A stretch of 62,251 nucleotides of DNA from positions 1-62,251 of the forward strand of contig JBCBQC010000032.1 in the NCBI GenBank assembly GCA_039820405.1, given 5' to 3'. The notes beneath the pieces are model-generated. The model was not told the DNA's origin and ran no database searches. It worked only from the letters and a program-made list of their open reading frames with translations. Positions within the stretch are counted from its first letter, which is position 1, and every line of letters begins with the position of its first letter. A program made the position numbers and the translations under genes. Positions 50,147 through 60,473 of this stretch are shown here, piece after piece. This stretch comes from CALLVY01 sp937899855 (GTDB lineage Bacteria; Bacteroidota; Bacteroidia; Chitinophagales; Saprospiraceae).

Positions 50147-52753
50147 TCACTCCCCACCGAGCACACAATTCTCTCGAATGCGCTCCACATCTCCCGCGGG
50201 CGAAAAAAGTTCGATCCACAGCAGGTAAATGCCCACCTTGGCCTTGGCCCCATCGGCATCCGCACCGTCCCAACGAATGGTGCCCGAGCGCCCCAGCAAC
50301 TCGTTTTCGCTCAGGTCGCGCACCAAGCGTCCGCGGGCATCAAAAATACGTACGTTGGCCAAGTAGCCCGCCTCCGGGGTTTGATACCGCAGCAGTAGTG
50401 CATCGCGAAAGCCATCGCTGTCGGGGGAAAAGGTGGTGTAGGGCAGGGTGATGAGCTCGCTACCGGTGGCCAGCTCCTCCCCAAACTGCGAGTTGCGAAA
50501 GGTGGGAGTAGCAAAACCCGCCGTCTGCGCCGCGCTTTCCCAGTTGGATTCCTCCTGGGTCGGTCCCTCCGGCGAAATGCGTTCCAGGGAAACCCCCTCC
50601 CGGTCCGCCAGCAGTTCGTTGTGCCAGCGGTCGCGGTAGGCCAGCTCATCCACAAACAGGGTGGTATTTCCCTGGTTTTCAAACAAAACGACCCTGCCCT
50701 CGTCGTTGGGAAAGGTCGGCAAAATCATCCGGATAAAAGCGCGGGGATCTTCGACCGCATAACGCATTCGGATGTCCTCGGGGTCGGGAGTCAACACCAC
50801 GTAACGACCGGGAAAGAGGGGGTAATCCTCGGGGATGCTCCGGACGGCCGCTACCCGCAAACTATCGTCGCGATTGGCCACCAGCAAATTGCCCAAGTTG
50901 AGTACCTTGTCCGATCGATTGAACAGTTCCACAAAATCCACTCCCCCCACCTCGGGATCAAACAGGACCTCATTGATGACCAAGTCCCGCTCTTCGATCA
51001 ATTCCGCAAGGCCAAATTCTCCCCGCAACACTACTCCCGAGCTGCGTCCCTGGCAGTCGGTCAGGCCGGGCAATACTTGAATTTCGTAGATGGTGCGCTC
51101 CGCCAGGGGCTCGGCCATTTGGAGGAGGACGCTGCGATTAAAATCCGGATCCGGGATGGCCGCAATGATACTCAGCCCCTCAATTTGGTAATTGCTCGGG
51201 TCGGCCGCCGTTTCCACATCCAGGGCCACGTTGAACAGGAGGCGTACCCGAACGCCACCGAAGAGGGGAGCCACCTGGAGCAATTCGAGGGCTGGAATTT
51301 CCGTATTGGTGGCAAAAACCGAATTCTCTTGTCCCGGCGTTCCCCCGAGGAGGGATTCCGAGACGATCCAATTGCTCGCCCCCGCACAAAGCGCATTGGG
51401 GTTGATCAGTTCCAGCGACCAGCCCCCATCGTCCCGATCCGTATTGCGGTACCAGGCATCGGTGTAGGCCACGCGGTGGATCAACGCCCCACTCGGATTG
51501 AGCAGCTGGAGGACTTCGCCCCCGTTGGTGAGGGCCGGGAAGTCGGGCAGGGGGAGGCTGTCGCCAAACACCGCAAAGTCGCCAGTGCCGCTTTTGTAGA
51601 GGATGACGTAGGCGTCGGGCAGGAGTAGGTAGGGGGGCAGGATTACCTCTGCACTGGCGTCGGCCAGGAGGTAATTCTCCAGGTCGATCAGCTTATCGCT
51701 ACGGTTGTACAATTCGAGGTATTCGGTTTCGGGCAGGCCAATAACTGGGGTGGGGTCGGGAAAAATTTCGGTAATGAGCACGTCAAAGGCCATGGCCTCC
51801 TCGACGTCGAGGAAGACAAAATCCAGGCTTTGACTGTCCTGGGGGTTGCCCTTACTGTCCCGGACGCCGGCCACCGTCAATAGGTAGGTTTGCAAGCTGA
51901 CCAGGGGAGACGCCAATTCCAGACGTACCAACCGTGGATTGCCCCCCACCAGGCTAGCCGCAGTGATTTGGATGCCGTTGTCGATCTGGTAATTGGCCAC
52001 CGTCGCCGCGCTGAGGGGGTCCAGGTCCTCATCAAATTGGAGTTCAATTTCCTGGGCATTGCGTACCGTCAGATTGAGTAGGGTGGGGCCCCGCGTATCT
52101 ACAAACAGGGGGTCGATGCGAATGTCGTCGAAAAAAATCTTGTCGGTTCGAGTCGAGGTGTAGCGGCAGACCATCCCAAAGTAGGTACCCGTAGGGTAGG
52201 TGGCGTCCGTGGCACTGCCTTCGTCCTCAAAATTGTTTCCCCCGCCGTAATCCGCCGCCAGCCGCCACAAACCCGCCGCATTGCGCGACACCCGGATGCG
52301 AACTTCGGGCTCGGTGGCCACGGCCCCATTCCGACCCGCCAGGATGAGGCTGCGGCTGCTGCCGTCCTGACGGTAGAGCTGGAGCGAGTCGACGCTGCCG
52401 GAGGTACCGCCAATATCGAGGTGGTACCCGTTGAGCGCTTCGGTGAGTACGCTGTCGCTGGCCGCCAAGTACACCCGGGCAAAATTGGTGCTGGAGGGGT
52501 TAAATTCCTGGCGGACCAGAAAATCCCAGTGGGTACTATCGCCCGTGGCGACCCGCGCTACCAGAAAGGAGCTCGTCTGGACGGGGTCCTCATCGATCAG
52601 CTGCAACTCTTGCGCGGGATTGATCACAAAATTGGCCGTATCGCCCGACCAGACCTCCGTATCGAGGCGCGTCTCCGAAAAATCAGCGATAAATTGGGCC
52701 CCCAGGAGCAAGGGAAACCAGCAGATACCACAGAGGAGGGAGATCGTTTTCAT
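50147..52753 (-). CDS. large lamin-tail/FlgD-Ig-like surface protein
   Basis: 868 residues with a signal peptide (ISLLCGICWFPLLLGAQ). The N-terminal part (to about 200) is a jelly-roll-like ligand domain. Then come Ig-like segments with 'FDEDLD', a lamin-tail domain (VLITEIFPDPTPVIG ... YLELYNRSDK), a further Ig-like region, a second lamin-tail domain (DLVINEVLFDPEVGGVDFVE) and a C-terminal FlgD-type Ig domain (FSPDSDGFRDALLLRYQ, then DARGRLVRDLSENELLG). It ends after ENCVLGGE, without the normal T9SS type A basic end, so its export route is uncertain. Likely cell-surface adhesion or scaffold. Confidence 0.78.
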   Translation of the reverse strand: MKTISLLCGICWFPLLLGAQFIADFSETRLDTEVWSGDTANFVINPAQELQLIDEDPVQTSSFLVARVATGDSTHWDFLVRQEFNPSSTNFARVYLAASDSVLTEALNGYHLDIGGTSGSVDSLQLYRQDGSSRSLILAGRNGAVATEPEVRIRVSRNAAGLWRLAADYGGGNNFEDEGSATDATYPTGTYFGMVCRYTSTRTDKIFFDDIRIDPLFVDTRGPTLLNLTVRNAQEIELQFDEDLDPLSAATVANYQIDNGIQITAASLVGGNPRLVRLELASPLVSLQTYLLTVAGVRDSKGNPQDSQSLDFVFLDVEEAMAFDVLITEIFPDPTPVIGLPETEYLELYNRSDKLIDLENYLLADASAEVILPPYLLLPDAYVILYKSGTGDFAVFGDSLPLPDFPALTNGGEVLQLLNPSGALIHRVAYTDAWYRNTDRDDGGWSLELINPNALCAGASNWIVSESLLGGTPGQENSVFATNTEIPALELLQVAPLFGGVRVRLLFNVALDVETAADPSNYQIEGLSIIAAIPDPDFNRSVLLQMAEPLAERTIYEIQVLPGLTDCQGRSSGVVLRGEFGLAELIEERDLVINEVLFDPEVGGVDFVELFNRSDKVLNLGNLLVANRDDSLRVAAVRSIPEDYPLFPGRYVVLTPDPEDIRMRYAVEDPRAFIRMILPTFPNDEGRVVLFENQGNTTLFVDELAYRDRWHNELLADREGVSLERISPEGPTQEESNWESAAQTAGFATPTFRNSQFGEELATGSELITLPYTTFSPDSDGFRDALLLRYQTPEAGYLANVRIFDARGRLVRDLSENELLGRSGTIRWDGADADGAKAKVGIYLLWIELFSPAGDVERIRENCVLGGE

Positions 52754-52962
52754 CCAGCGAAATTTTAGGCGCGTAAATGGGCACTTTAGGTGAGGATCGG
52801 CAGTCAAAATTAATTAAAAATCAATGCCTCCCGAGGGGGAGGGACAAATTTTGAATATTTGTGGCCGATTTTTTGACCGCTATTGCATCGAACGCTTAAT
52901 AATCCGAACTTTGAGCATCCTACGGATAACGTATACCATTGTGTCACCTAAATAAAATTTGT

Positions 52963-53979
52963 ATGAAAGTAGCAGTAGTTGGCGTCACCGGTTTAGTGGG
53001 AACAGTCATGCGCGAAGTACTCGAAGAGCGCCATTTCCCCATCACCGAATTCTTACCCGTCGCCTCCGAACGCTCCATTGGTAAAAACATTTTTTTTAAG
53101 GACAACAATTACAAAGTCATCGGTCTCACCGAGGCCGTGGCCGCCCGTCCCGACATCGCCATCTTTTCGGCTGGCGGCTCGGTGTCCAAAGAATGGGCAC
53201 CCCGTTTTGCTGAAGTCGGAACCACGGTGATCGACAACTCCTCGGCCTGGCGGATGGATCCCGATAAGAAATTGGTCGTCCCCGAAGTCAACGCGGGGGT
53301 ACTGACCGAGGAGGATCGAATCATCGCCAATCCCAATTGTTCTACCATCCAAATGGTGGTGGCCCTGGCCCCGCTGCACCAGCACTACGGCATTCGCCGC
53401 TTGGTGATCAGCACCTACCAGTCCATCACGGGTACGGGGGTAAAGGCCGTTCGCCAGTACGATACCGAAAAACGGGGCGAGGTGCAAGAAAATGGCCAGG
53501 CGGCCTATCCACACCCCATTTTTGACAATTGTCTTCCGCACTGCGACATCTTCCTCGACAATGATTACACCAAGGAAGAGATGAAGCTGGTCCACGAAAC
53601 CCGCAAAATCCTGGGCGACGACGAGCTGCGCATCACCGCCACGGCCGTCCGCGTACCCGTTCACGGGGGGCACTCCGAGGCGGTCAACGTCGAGTTTGCC
53701 AAAGAGTACGACCTGGCCAAAGTCCGCCAACTCCTGGACGAAGCGCCGGGCATCGTCGTACTGGACCAACCTTCGGAAAACCGCTATCCCATGCCCCGTT
53801 TTGCCAAAAATCGGGATGAGGTATTCGTCGGCCGCATCCGCCGCGATGAGTCGGCCGAGCGCTGTTTGAACCTGTGGGTAGTGGCGGACAATCTGCGTAA
53901 GGGCGCTGCTACCAATGCCATCCAAATTGCGGAGTACCTAGTGGAGAAAAACCTGGTTGGCGTGGGAACCCTCCAGTAG
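52963..53979 (+). CDS. asd: aspartate-semialdehyde dehydrogenase
   Basis: 338 residues. Rossmann start VAVVGVTGLVGTVMREVLEE, the block FSAGGSVSKEWAP, and the catalytic Cys126 in ANPNCSTIQMVVAL. The C-terminal RVPVHGGHSEAVNVEF carries the active-site His. It reduces aspartyl phosphate to the semialdehyde, the branch point to lysine/diaminopimelate, threonine and methionine. The frame is open 8 codons further up; the ATG at 52963 is the family start. Confidence 0.95.
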   Translation: MKVAVVGVTGLVGTVMREVLEERHFPITEFLPVASERSIGKNIFFKDNNYKVIGLTEAVAARPDIAIFSAGGSVSKEWAPRFAEVGTTVIDNSSAWRMDPDKKLVVPEVNAGVLTEEDRIIANPNCSTIQMVVALAPLHQHYGIRRLVISTYQSITGTGVKAVRQYDTEKRGEVQENGQAAYPHPIFDNCLPHCDIFLDNDYTKEEMKLVHETRKILGDDELRITATAVRVPVHGGHSEAVNVEFAKEYDLAKVRQLLDEAPGIVVLDQPSENRYPMPRFAKNRDEVFVGRIRRDESAERCLNLWVVADNLRKGAATNAIQIAEYLVEKNLVGVGTLQ

Positions 53980-54018
53980 GGAGGGCATCCGCTTCGACGG
54001 TATTTGGTGGATTCTAGG

Positions 54019-54044
54019 GGGCCTAACCCTTGTGCTTTAGGCCC
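54019..54044 (+). terminator. possible terminator after asd
   Basis: GGGCCTAA (54019-54026) pairs with TTAGGCCC (54037-54044) around a 10-base loop. There is no strong T-run (TAAATCCGTATTTT), so the call is weak. Confidence 0.35.
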
Positions 54045-54181
54045 TAAATCCGTATTTTGAACGCTTTCCACGTCCTGAATTGAGTATCGACCCGCGCGGC
54101 AGAGCGCGGCCCGGTCGGTATATTACCGTAAAGTATTAGTACCATATTACCCATTGACAACGAATTCGAATACCCGTTACC

Positions 54182-55927
54182 ATGAAGAAAAAGCTCGTAC
54201 TTTGGGGCACCAATGCCAAAGATGAACGCACCCTAATCGCTCTCCAACTGCACCCAAAGACCAACAAAGTTAGCATTTACACCTTCCCGGAAGACGAAGC
54301 TACCGAAGCCTTTACCAACCGGATGATGAATGAATGGCGGAACGATCAGGAAGTTCCCTTTCCCGAAAACCACAGCGTCGAAGAACGCGAGCTCACCATT
54401 TCGGATAGCCTCTTGCCCGAATACCTCAAAGTTGAGCGGGGCGATGTGGTCCAGCGGGCGCAGACGGAATGGCATTTCATCGTCCTCTCTTCCAAGCTTT
54501 TCGAGGCCTACGAATCAGAACTCAACGAGCTGCGAACCAAGGTCGAGGAGCTGCAAACGTTTGACTCCGGAACTTGGGATTCCCTCAAAGGGTTTTGGTC
54601 CAAAGTGCAAAGTCAAGTCAAAGAACGCAACCTCTTTCGCGATCACGCCAACGATCTGCGGGAGAATACCAATAAATTATTCGCGCGCCTCAAGGAGCTG
54701 CGCAGTGCCCTCGACGAAGAATTTAAAAACCTTTCGGAAACGCACTACAAGACCTTTATGGGCTCGCTGGAGGAACTGGAAACCAAGGTTTCCAAGGGCC
54801 TCAACCTCAGTGGGATTTTTGACGACCTCAAAAAGCTGCAAAAGGAATTCCGGGATACCAAATTCACCAAGGAGCACCGCTCCAAGGTCTGGGAACGCCT
54901 TGATGGGGCTTTCAAAAAGGTCAAGGAGCTGCGTTTTGGGGCGCAGGGCGCCAGTGGCAATTCCCCGATGGAGCGCCTGACTCGCCGCTACAATGGCCTG
55001 GTGGCCGCCATCGAAAAAATGGAGCGCTCGATCAAACGCGATCGGGACGACCTCAAATTTCAGGACCGCAAGTTTGCCAATTCCGATGGGCAATTGGAAC
55101 AGCAAATTCGTCAGGCCAAGATCAAGATGATCCAAGAACGGATCCGTTCGAAGGAGGAGAAGCTGGGGGACATGATGAAGACCAAGTCCGAATTGGAACG
55201 GCGGATGGAAGTCCAGCGGGAAAAAGATGCCAAACAAGCCGAGCGCGAAAAGCTAAAGGCGGCTCGCGAGGCCGCTAAGGCTAAAATTGCCGAGGACATC
55301 AAGAGTCAAGAAGAAGCCCGGACCGATCAGGCCGACGACCTCAAAAAAGCAGCCTCCGCCATTTCCGAACAGCCCGAGGAAAAAGCGGACGATAAATCTA
55401 CCCTCGCGGGAGCGGTGGAAGCCATCACCAGTACGATGGGGGAAGCCCTCGAAGATGTGGTGGATACCGCCAAAGCCGTGGCGGCGGTTATCGGAGATAA
55501 CGTAAAAGAAGCCGTCGAACAGTATACCAAAGCCGAGACCCCGGAGGAAACGCCCGCAGCGAGTGCCGAAGAGCCGGTTGAAGAAGCTGCGGCGGAAGCT
55601 GCTACCGAAGCTGCTACCGAAGCAAGTCCCGAGCCGGTTGCGCAAAAGACTCCCGAGGCACCCTCAGAAGCGGAAGTGGAGGCACCGACAGCTCCTGCGG
55701 AAGAAAGCGCCGAGCCCACCGCGACCGAGACCCCGGAAGCGACTCCCGAAGCCACTGCGTCCGAAACCACTCCCGAAGTGGTGGAACCTCCCGCAGCGCC
55801 GGTGGAGGCACCTAGCCCCGAGGCGGAAGAGGTCGAGACCCCGGAAACAACCCCCGAGGTAGCTGCGGAGGATACTCCCGAAGTGGCGAGCGAAGCAACG
55901 CCCGAGGCCCATTCGGAAGAGGAATAA
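54182..55927 (+). CDS. coiled-coil protein with Thr-Pro-Glu-rich tail
   Basis: 581 residues, no signal peptide. Residues 1-105 look globular (LVLWGTNAKDERTLIALQL). About 108-400 is predicted coiled coil, with blocks such as LRENTNKLFARLKELRSAL that recall DUF349-like proteins. The last 190 residues are low-complexity Ala, Glu, Pro and Thr with many TPE repeats (TPEV, TPEA, TPEE). Such tails are flexible and often carry charge. Cytoplasmic by lack of signal; a structural or RNA/DNA-associated role is possible but not shown. Confidence 0.75.
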   Translation: MKKKLVLWGTNAKDERTLIALQLHPKTNKVSIYTFPEDEATEAFTNRMMNEWRNDQEVPFPENHSVEERELTISDSLLPEYLKVERGDVVQRAQTEWHFIVLSSKLFEAYESELNELRTKVEELQTFDSGTWDSLKGFWSKVQSQVKERNLFRDHANDLRENTNKLFARLKELRSALDEEFKNLSETHYKTFMGSLEELETKVSKGLNLSGIFDDLKKLQKEFRDTKFTKEHRSKVWERLDGAFKKVKELRFGAQGASGNSPMERLTRRYNGLVAAIEKMERSIKRDRDDLKFQDRKFANSDGQLEQQIRQAKIKMIQERIRSKEEKLGDMMKTKSELERRMEVQREKDAKQAEREKLKAAREAAKAKIAEDIKSQEEARTDQADDLKKAASAISEQPEEKADDKSTLAGAVEAITSTMGEALEDVVDTAKAVAAVIGDNVKEAVEQYTKAETPEETPAASAEEPVEEAAAEAATEAATEASPEPVAQKTPEAPSEAEVEAPTAPAEESAEPTATETPEATPEATASETTPEVVEPPAAPVEAPSPEAEEVETPETTPEVAAEDTPEVASEATPEAHSEEE

Positions 55928-55934
55928 AGTCGAT

Positions 55935-58900
55935 TTATTCCCCTTCCAACAATAATTTTCGGACGAGCACTCCCTGCGTCGTCTCGATCTTAACGAAGTA
56001 CACCCCACGGGCCAGCTCGCTCAAATCGAGTGTCCACTGGTCTCCGTTGTTGTCCAGCGCGATGGACTCGCGCTGGAGTTCCCGACCCAAGGCATCCACC
56101 ACGCTCAGGTCGGCCCCGGTGCGTCCGATGCTTCGCGCCGTCACCGTTACTTTGCCATTACTAGGGTTGGGAAACACCTGCAGGTCTACCGGTACCATCG
56201 TCGGCTCGTTTAGCGCGGTCTTTTGTCCCAAAACCACCGTTCCCAAGCTGCCCGCCCGAGCGCTCGCGCGATCCCCTTCGTTGGAGGTAACTACCACCTC
56301 GGTATCGTAATTCACCAGATCCAGAAATTCTACCTCGTCGAATGCCCAAAAGCCCTGTCCCGGGGCGTTGAGGCCATTGCCATCCGAAGTGGCGAAGTTA
56401 AAACGCAAACGGATGTCCTGCCCCGCATAGGCCCGGAGGTCGATATAGGAGGCTTGGAAGCCATTGCTGTTGCCCGAAAATCCGAATAGGTTGGGGGTTA
56501 CGAAGGTGAGGTAGTTGACCGGGCCCGAATATCCATTCCGTACGAAGGCATCTCCCAAGCTGCGCCAATCCTCGGCCTCCTCGTCCGTACTGATCTGCAC
56601 GATCCCCGCATCCTGCCCCCTTTCCGTACGAAAGGAATGAAAGAAGCGAACCACCGGCTGGTCCCCATCCACGGTAAAGGGAAACTGCATAAAAGCCGAC
56701 TGGCGGCTCTCCCCGGCAATGGAGCGGACCCACCAAGCGCTCTGACCGCGATAGACTTGCTGCGAATTGTTGAGCCAGAGGTTGGAATTGTTTTCTTCGG
56801 GTTCTTCTGTAAACCAACCGCTCCGACCCTCACAATCGAGCAGGAGCAATTGGGCAGAGGTAAGGTTGTCCGAGGTGCGGAGTTGATAGCGCAATTCGAC
56901 CTCCTGCTGGGCCGCCATTTCACCGAGTTCAAAAAGGGCCAGGTCACCTTGGACGGTAACGGGAAAATTAGCTGAGTTGACCTGGAGGTCGAGCCCCGTC
57001 ATCAGTTCTTCGCTCACCATTACCCCGCTCACCGCTTCGCTCTTGTGGTTGGTCACGGTAACCACCACATCGATCAATTCGCCCCCCGTCACGGTGGGCG
57101 TCACCCGCTTCGCAATTTTGAGCGCTGGGATACAAGTGGGGAGGGGTTCAAAATCCTCCCGCTGATCGCCGGGGTCGTTGGCATTGCCCTGGTTGGCGTA
57201 GAAGCCCAGCCCCCGCCGGGCAAAAACCCGCCAGATCAAGCATTCATTGGCACCACCGTACAACAAGTCATCCGCTGCCAAAATCGCGTCGCGCCCATCG
57301 ACGAAGCCCGGCTGGCAGGCTTGCATCTTGAGTCCTTCCATCACCAAATTGACCGCGATGTTGTTGCCGCCACTGCCCCGCATAAGGTCGGGGTCGAAAT
57401 CGTATTCTTCCACCAGCGCCCAGTACAAGTCCCAAAGCATGGCGCACCATATCGAACCCAGCCGGTGGGTTTCGGGATCCGCCGCCACGTCGCCGTAAGT
57501 CAGCGGATTGATGGCCAGGTCGGTGGAGTAGGGATAGCGACGCAGACCCCGCTCGTCGATGTCCTGTCGGTTGATGAAGGTCCCAATGCCCCGGGGCAGG
57601 GCCCCATTGTCACCCGCCTGAGTCGTCATGGCGAGGGCGAAAAAATCACTCCAGCCTTCTCCCATTTGCTCGGTATCGTCGGCAATGTTGTTGCCATTAA
57701 AATCGGGATTGCTCAGGCATTCCGACTGACTGGGGCCACCGGTAAGACGCGTAGACACCCCGTGGGCGTATTCGTGAGCGATGATGCCATTGTCAAAGTC
57801 GCCATCGATAAAGTCGGGGCCATTGAGGACGGGTTGTCCCAGGGATACCCGGAGCCCCGATCCCACAAATTGGCGGATGGTTTGGCAGTCCGAGGAGCCG
57901 ATCATCACGGCGGGAATGAGGGGATCGACGTCGGGCGTGCCCTGCATGCCTTCGGGATCTTCGCGGAAGTTACAGATGATGACCGCTACCGCTCCCGCCG
58001 CTTCGGCGACGAGTACTTTTCTTTCGTAGGTACAGCCGCCCCGGTCCACCAGCGCAATTTTCCCGGCGAGCTCGGTGGCATTCTGAATGGTTTCGCAGGC
58101 ATCCGTGGTGTAAGGGTTAAAATTGCCATCGTCGACCTCGACGACTTCGGCGATGATGGGCGTGCTGGGCAGTTCCGGGCCAAAGCCCTGCGGGTCGTCC
58201 GTCGAGGCAATGCTGCCGTATTCTCCGGCTACCGACGCGGGTTCGAGGACTTGCAGGTATTTCAAGCCACCACCGACGTTGCGGTTCCACATAAATATCT
58301 GTAGGCGCCCACTCTGTCCATCGGGTGGGGCCGTGAAATTGGCATTGTTGACCGAACCGGTCAGGTACCCATCCTGTGATTGGGCCAGGATGTAATCGTT
58401 GGCCTGTCCTTCTCCACTGTAATTGCTGGCCTGGAAATTACCCGCCGCTTCATCAAAACCGTAGTGGTAAAAAAAGTCGTGCGCCGTATTGATGGCGTAA
58501 AAGAGGTTGACCGTAGCCGCATCGCGGTAGCTCTCGACGCTGGCATTGGGGTCGTAAGGGAAATCGAATTGCAGGTCTGGCCCACCATTGGGTTCGTCGC
58601 CCTGCGAAACATTTTGGCTGAGGGGGTCGGGAAAGGCGTGGACATTATTGCCTCGGGTGATTTGGTACTCCGCTCCGGGCTGGCCATCGGTGTCGTGCCA
58701 ACCAAAGGGAGAGGCTACGGAATCCGCTGGGTTATTGACCAACTCATGGTTGGTGTGCAGAGGGCTTTCGCCGGGGAAGGGAAAGACGCGATAGCTACTC
58801 GCTAGGCTCGTGGTATTGGGGGCTTCCTGGGGGACTGCCCCGTCCGAGCAGGTCGTCCCGTGTCGGTGGTAGGGATGATCGGTAAAGGAGCTGGAGAGGG

Positions 58901-59507
58901 TCAAGTTGCTGCGTTGGAGGAGTTGGCCATCGCGAGCGTCGACGTGGAGGCTCCACCAGGCCTGGCCATCGATCGCGGCCAATTGGATGGCCCAGCTGAG
59001 GTGCAACTGGCCGTCGCGGTCGGCAAAGTATTCCAAGCGAACGGGGATATCTTCGGCGGCGACGGCTCCGGCGGCGTAGCGCAGGCGGTGGGGATCCCGT
59101 TGTTCCAGCAGCGGTGGCAAGGGGCTGTCTTTGGGTAGGACGCTGGCCAGTGCTTGCGAGGCCGACCAACGGGCGCGCGGGGCATCAATCTTGGATCGGA
59201 CCCGGGCGTGAAAGCGGCCCGTGCTTGGGCTGTAGAGCTGTCCGTCGCTGCCGATGCTGACGCCCACGATGGCTTGATAAATGGGAAGTCCACCGTAGTA
59301 CTGTTGGAAGTAAATGTGTTCGATGCCGTTGGGGCTGCGGTAGTGATCGGTGACCCGCAGGTCGCTGAGGTCCTCGGTGTCGAGTGCCCACTTGGCGGCG
59401 CTTTGCTGGAGGTACTGGCGGGCTTTTTCGGTGGGGGAGGGGGACTGGGCGGAGAGGGGAAGGGTCCATAGCCACAGCAGTACGAAGAGGTAGCGTTGAT
59501 TATTCAT
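55935..59507 (-). CDS. M36-family (fungalysin) metallopeptidase with PA domain and T9SS tail
   Basis: 1190 residues. Signal peptide to about 20, FTP-like propeptide 25-200, then the M36 catalytic region interrupted by a PA (protease-associated) domain around 450-560. Zinc site His578-Glu579-x2-His582 (IAHEYAHGVS) with third ligand Glu617 in GEGWSDFFAL. Beyond about 790 come a DUF11-like beta domain (VTPTVTGGELIDVVVTVTNH) and a jelly-roll ligand domain. The last 80 residues are a T9SS type A sorting domain (FPNPSNGKVTVTARS, ARGVYFVKI). A secreted protein-digesting enzyme, activated by loss of the propeptide. Nearest call: extracellular elastinolytic-type metalloproteinase. Confidence 0.9.
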   Translation of the reverse strand: MNNQRYLFVLLWLWTLPLSAQSPSPTEKARQYLQQSAAKWALDTEDLSDLRVTDHYRSPNGIEHIYFQQYYGGLPIYQAIVGVSIGSDGQLYSPSTGRFHARVRSKIDAPRARWSASQALASVLPKDSPLPPLLEQRDPHRLRYAAGAVAAEDIPVRLEYFADRDGQLHLSWAIQLAAIDGQAWWSLHVDARDGQLLQRSNLTLSSSFTDHPYHRHGTTCSDGAVPQEAPNTTSLASSYRVFPFPGESPLHTNHELVNNPADSVASPFGWHDTDGQPGAEYQITRGNNVHAFPDPLSQNVSQGDEPNGGPDLQFDFPYDPNASVESYRDAATVNLFYAINTAHDFFYHYGFDEAAGNFQASNYSGEGQANDYILAQSQDGYLTGSVNNANFTAPPDGQSGRLQIFMWNRNVGGGLKYLQVLEPASVAGEYGSIASTDDPQGFGPELPSTPIIAEVVEVDDGNFNPYTTDACETIQNATELAGKIALVDRGGCTYERKVLVAEAAGAVAVIICNFREDPEGMQGTPDVDPLIPAVMIGSSDCQTIRQFVGSGLRVSLGQPVLNGPDFIDGDFDNGIIAHEYAHGVSTRLTGGPSQSECLSNPDFNGNNIADDTEQMGEGWSDFFALAMTTQAGDNGALPRGIGTFINRQDIDERGLRRYPYSTDLAINPLTYGDVAADPETHRLGSIWCAMLWDLYWALVEEYDFDPDLMRGSGGNNIAVNLVMEGLKMQACQPGFVDGRDAILAADDLLYGGANECLIWRVFARRGLGFYANQGNANDPGDQREDFEPLPTCIPALKIAKRVTPTVTGGELIDVVVTVTNHKSEAVSGVMVSEELMTGLDLQVNSANFPVTVQGDLALFELGEMAAQQEVELRYQLRTSDNLTSAQLLLLDCEGRSGWFTEEPEENNSNLWLNNSQQVYRGQSAWWVRSIAGESRQSAFMQFPFTVDGDQPVVRFFHSFRTERGQDAGIVQISTDEEAEDWRSLGDAFVRNGYSGPVNYLTFVTPNLFGFSGNSNGFQASYIDLRAYAGQDIRLRFNFATSDGNGLNAPGQGFWAFDEVEFLDLVNYDTEVVVTSNEGDRASARAGSLGTVVLGQKTALNEPTMVPVDLQVFPNPSNGKVTVTARSIGRTGADLSVVDALGRELQRESIALDNNGDQWTLDLSELARGVYFVKIETTQGVLVRKLLLEGE

Positions 59508-59565
59508 GCGATTATTTTTGAGATGTCCTCTATAAAATTAAAGAAAAATCCGACCTTTCGCTTCG

Positions 59566-60306
59566 ATGAAGAAAAATAAGGACAAAATGATCTACGGACG
59601 TCATCCCGTCCTGGAAGCCCTACAGTCGGGTACCCCCATCGACAAACTGCTTTTGCAGCAGGGCGTTCGGGGGGATTTCGAGCGCGACATCCGGCATTGG
59701 AGCAAGCGGCTCAACATCCCCCTGCAGGTGGCGCCCAAGGAGCGACTGAACCGGATTACGTCGGGCAATCACCAAGGGATTATTGGCTATTTGTCGCTGC
59801 TAACTTACCAGCGTTTGGAGGACGTACTGCCGCTCATTTACGAGCGGTCGGAATCACCGCTCCTGGTTTTGTTGGACGGTGTAACTGATGTGCGCAATTT
59901 TGGTGCCATCGCCCGTTCGGCGGAATGCTGTGGGGCGCACGCCCTGGTGATTCCGAAAAAGGGAGCGGCTCAGATCAATGCGGAGGCGCTCAAGACCTCG
60001 GCGGGGGCCCTGAATGTGATTCCGGTGTGCCGGGAGAAGAGTTTGATCAAGGCCATCGAGTCCTTACAGTTGGCGGGGGTTCGGGTGATGGCGAGTAGTT
60101 TGGCGGCGCGGGAGCCGCTTGATCAATTGGATTTGATGGGGCCGGTGGCGCTGGTGGTGGGGGCCGAAGGTGATGGTGTCAGTCGTGCGGTGCTTCAAGC
60201 GGTGGACCAAACCTTTGTCATTCCTCAAAAGGGGCAAACGGACTCTTTTAACGTATCGGTAGCGAGTGGCATCATGTTGTACGAGGTGATGCGGCAGCGG
60301 GGATAA
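59566..60306 (+). CDS. rlmB: 23S rRNA (guanosine-2'-O-)-methyltransferase RlmB
   Basis: 246 residues in two parts: an N-terminal substrate-binding domain (DKMIYGRHPVLEALQSG, residues 5-80) and a SpoU trefoil-knot domain. SpoU motifs are DGVTDVRNFGAIARSAEC, VVGAEGDGVSRAVLQAVD and FNVSVASGIMLYEVMR. RlmB methylates 2'-OH of G2251 in 23S rRNA. The TrmH-type relatives share the fold, but the N-terminal domain and size favour RlmB. Divergent from the M36 peptidase gene. Confidence 0.87.
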   Translation: MKKNKDKMIYGRHPVLEALQSGTPIDKLLLQQGVRGDFERDIRHWSKRLNIPLQVAPKERLNRITSGNHQGIIGYLSLLTYQRLEDVLPLIYERSESPLLVLLDGVTDVRNFGAIARSAECCGAHALVIPKKGAAQINAEALKTSAGALNVIPVCREKSLIKAIESLQLAGVRVMASSLAAREPLDQLDLMGPVALVVGAEGDGVSRAVLQAVDQTFVIPQKGQTDSFNVSVASGIMLYEVMRQRG

Positions 60307-60336
60307 AAAAAACTCCGAAAGCTTGACTTTCGGAGT
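60305..60336 (-). terminator. terminator of the S24 regulator gene
   Basis: ACTCCGAAAG (60312-60321) pairs perfectly with CTTTCGGAGT (60327-60336). On the minus strand an eight-T run follows (60305-60312), so it ends transcripts from 60474. It also abuts the rlmB stop. Confidence 0.7.
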
Positions 60337-60473
60337 GAATCATAAACAGCAGGATATAATTAGAGAGACTATATCATCGGTAGGGCAAGCTTTACCGCTC
60401 GGGGCACAGGTTTTGGCGGTCTTGCGCTTGCGGAGCAATGGAAACAATTGCGGGAAGGGCAATTGACCCGGGG

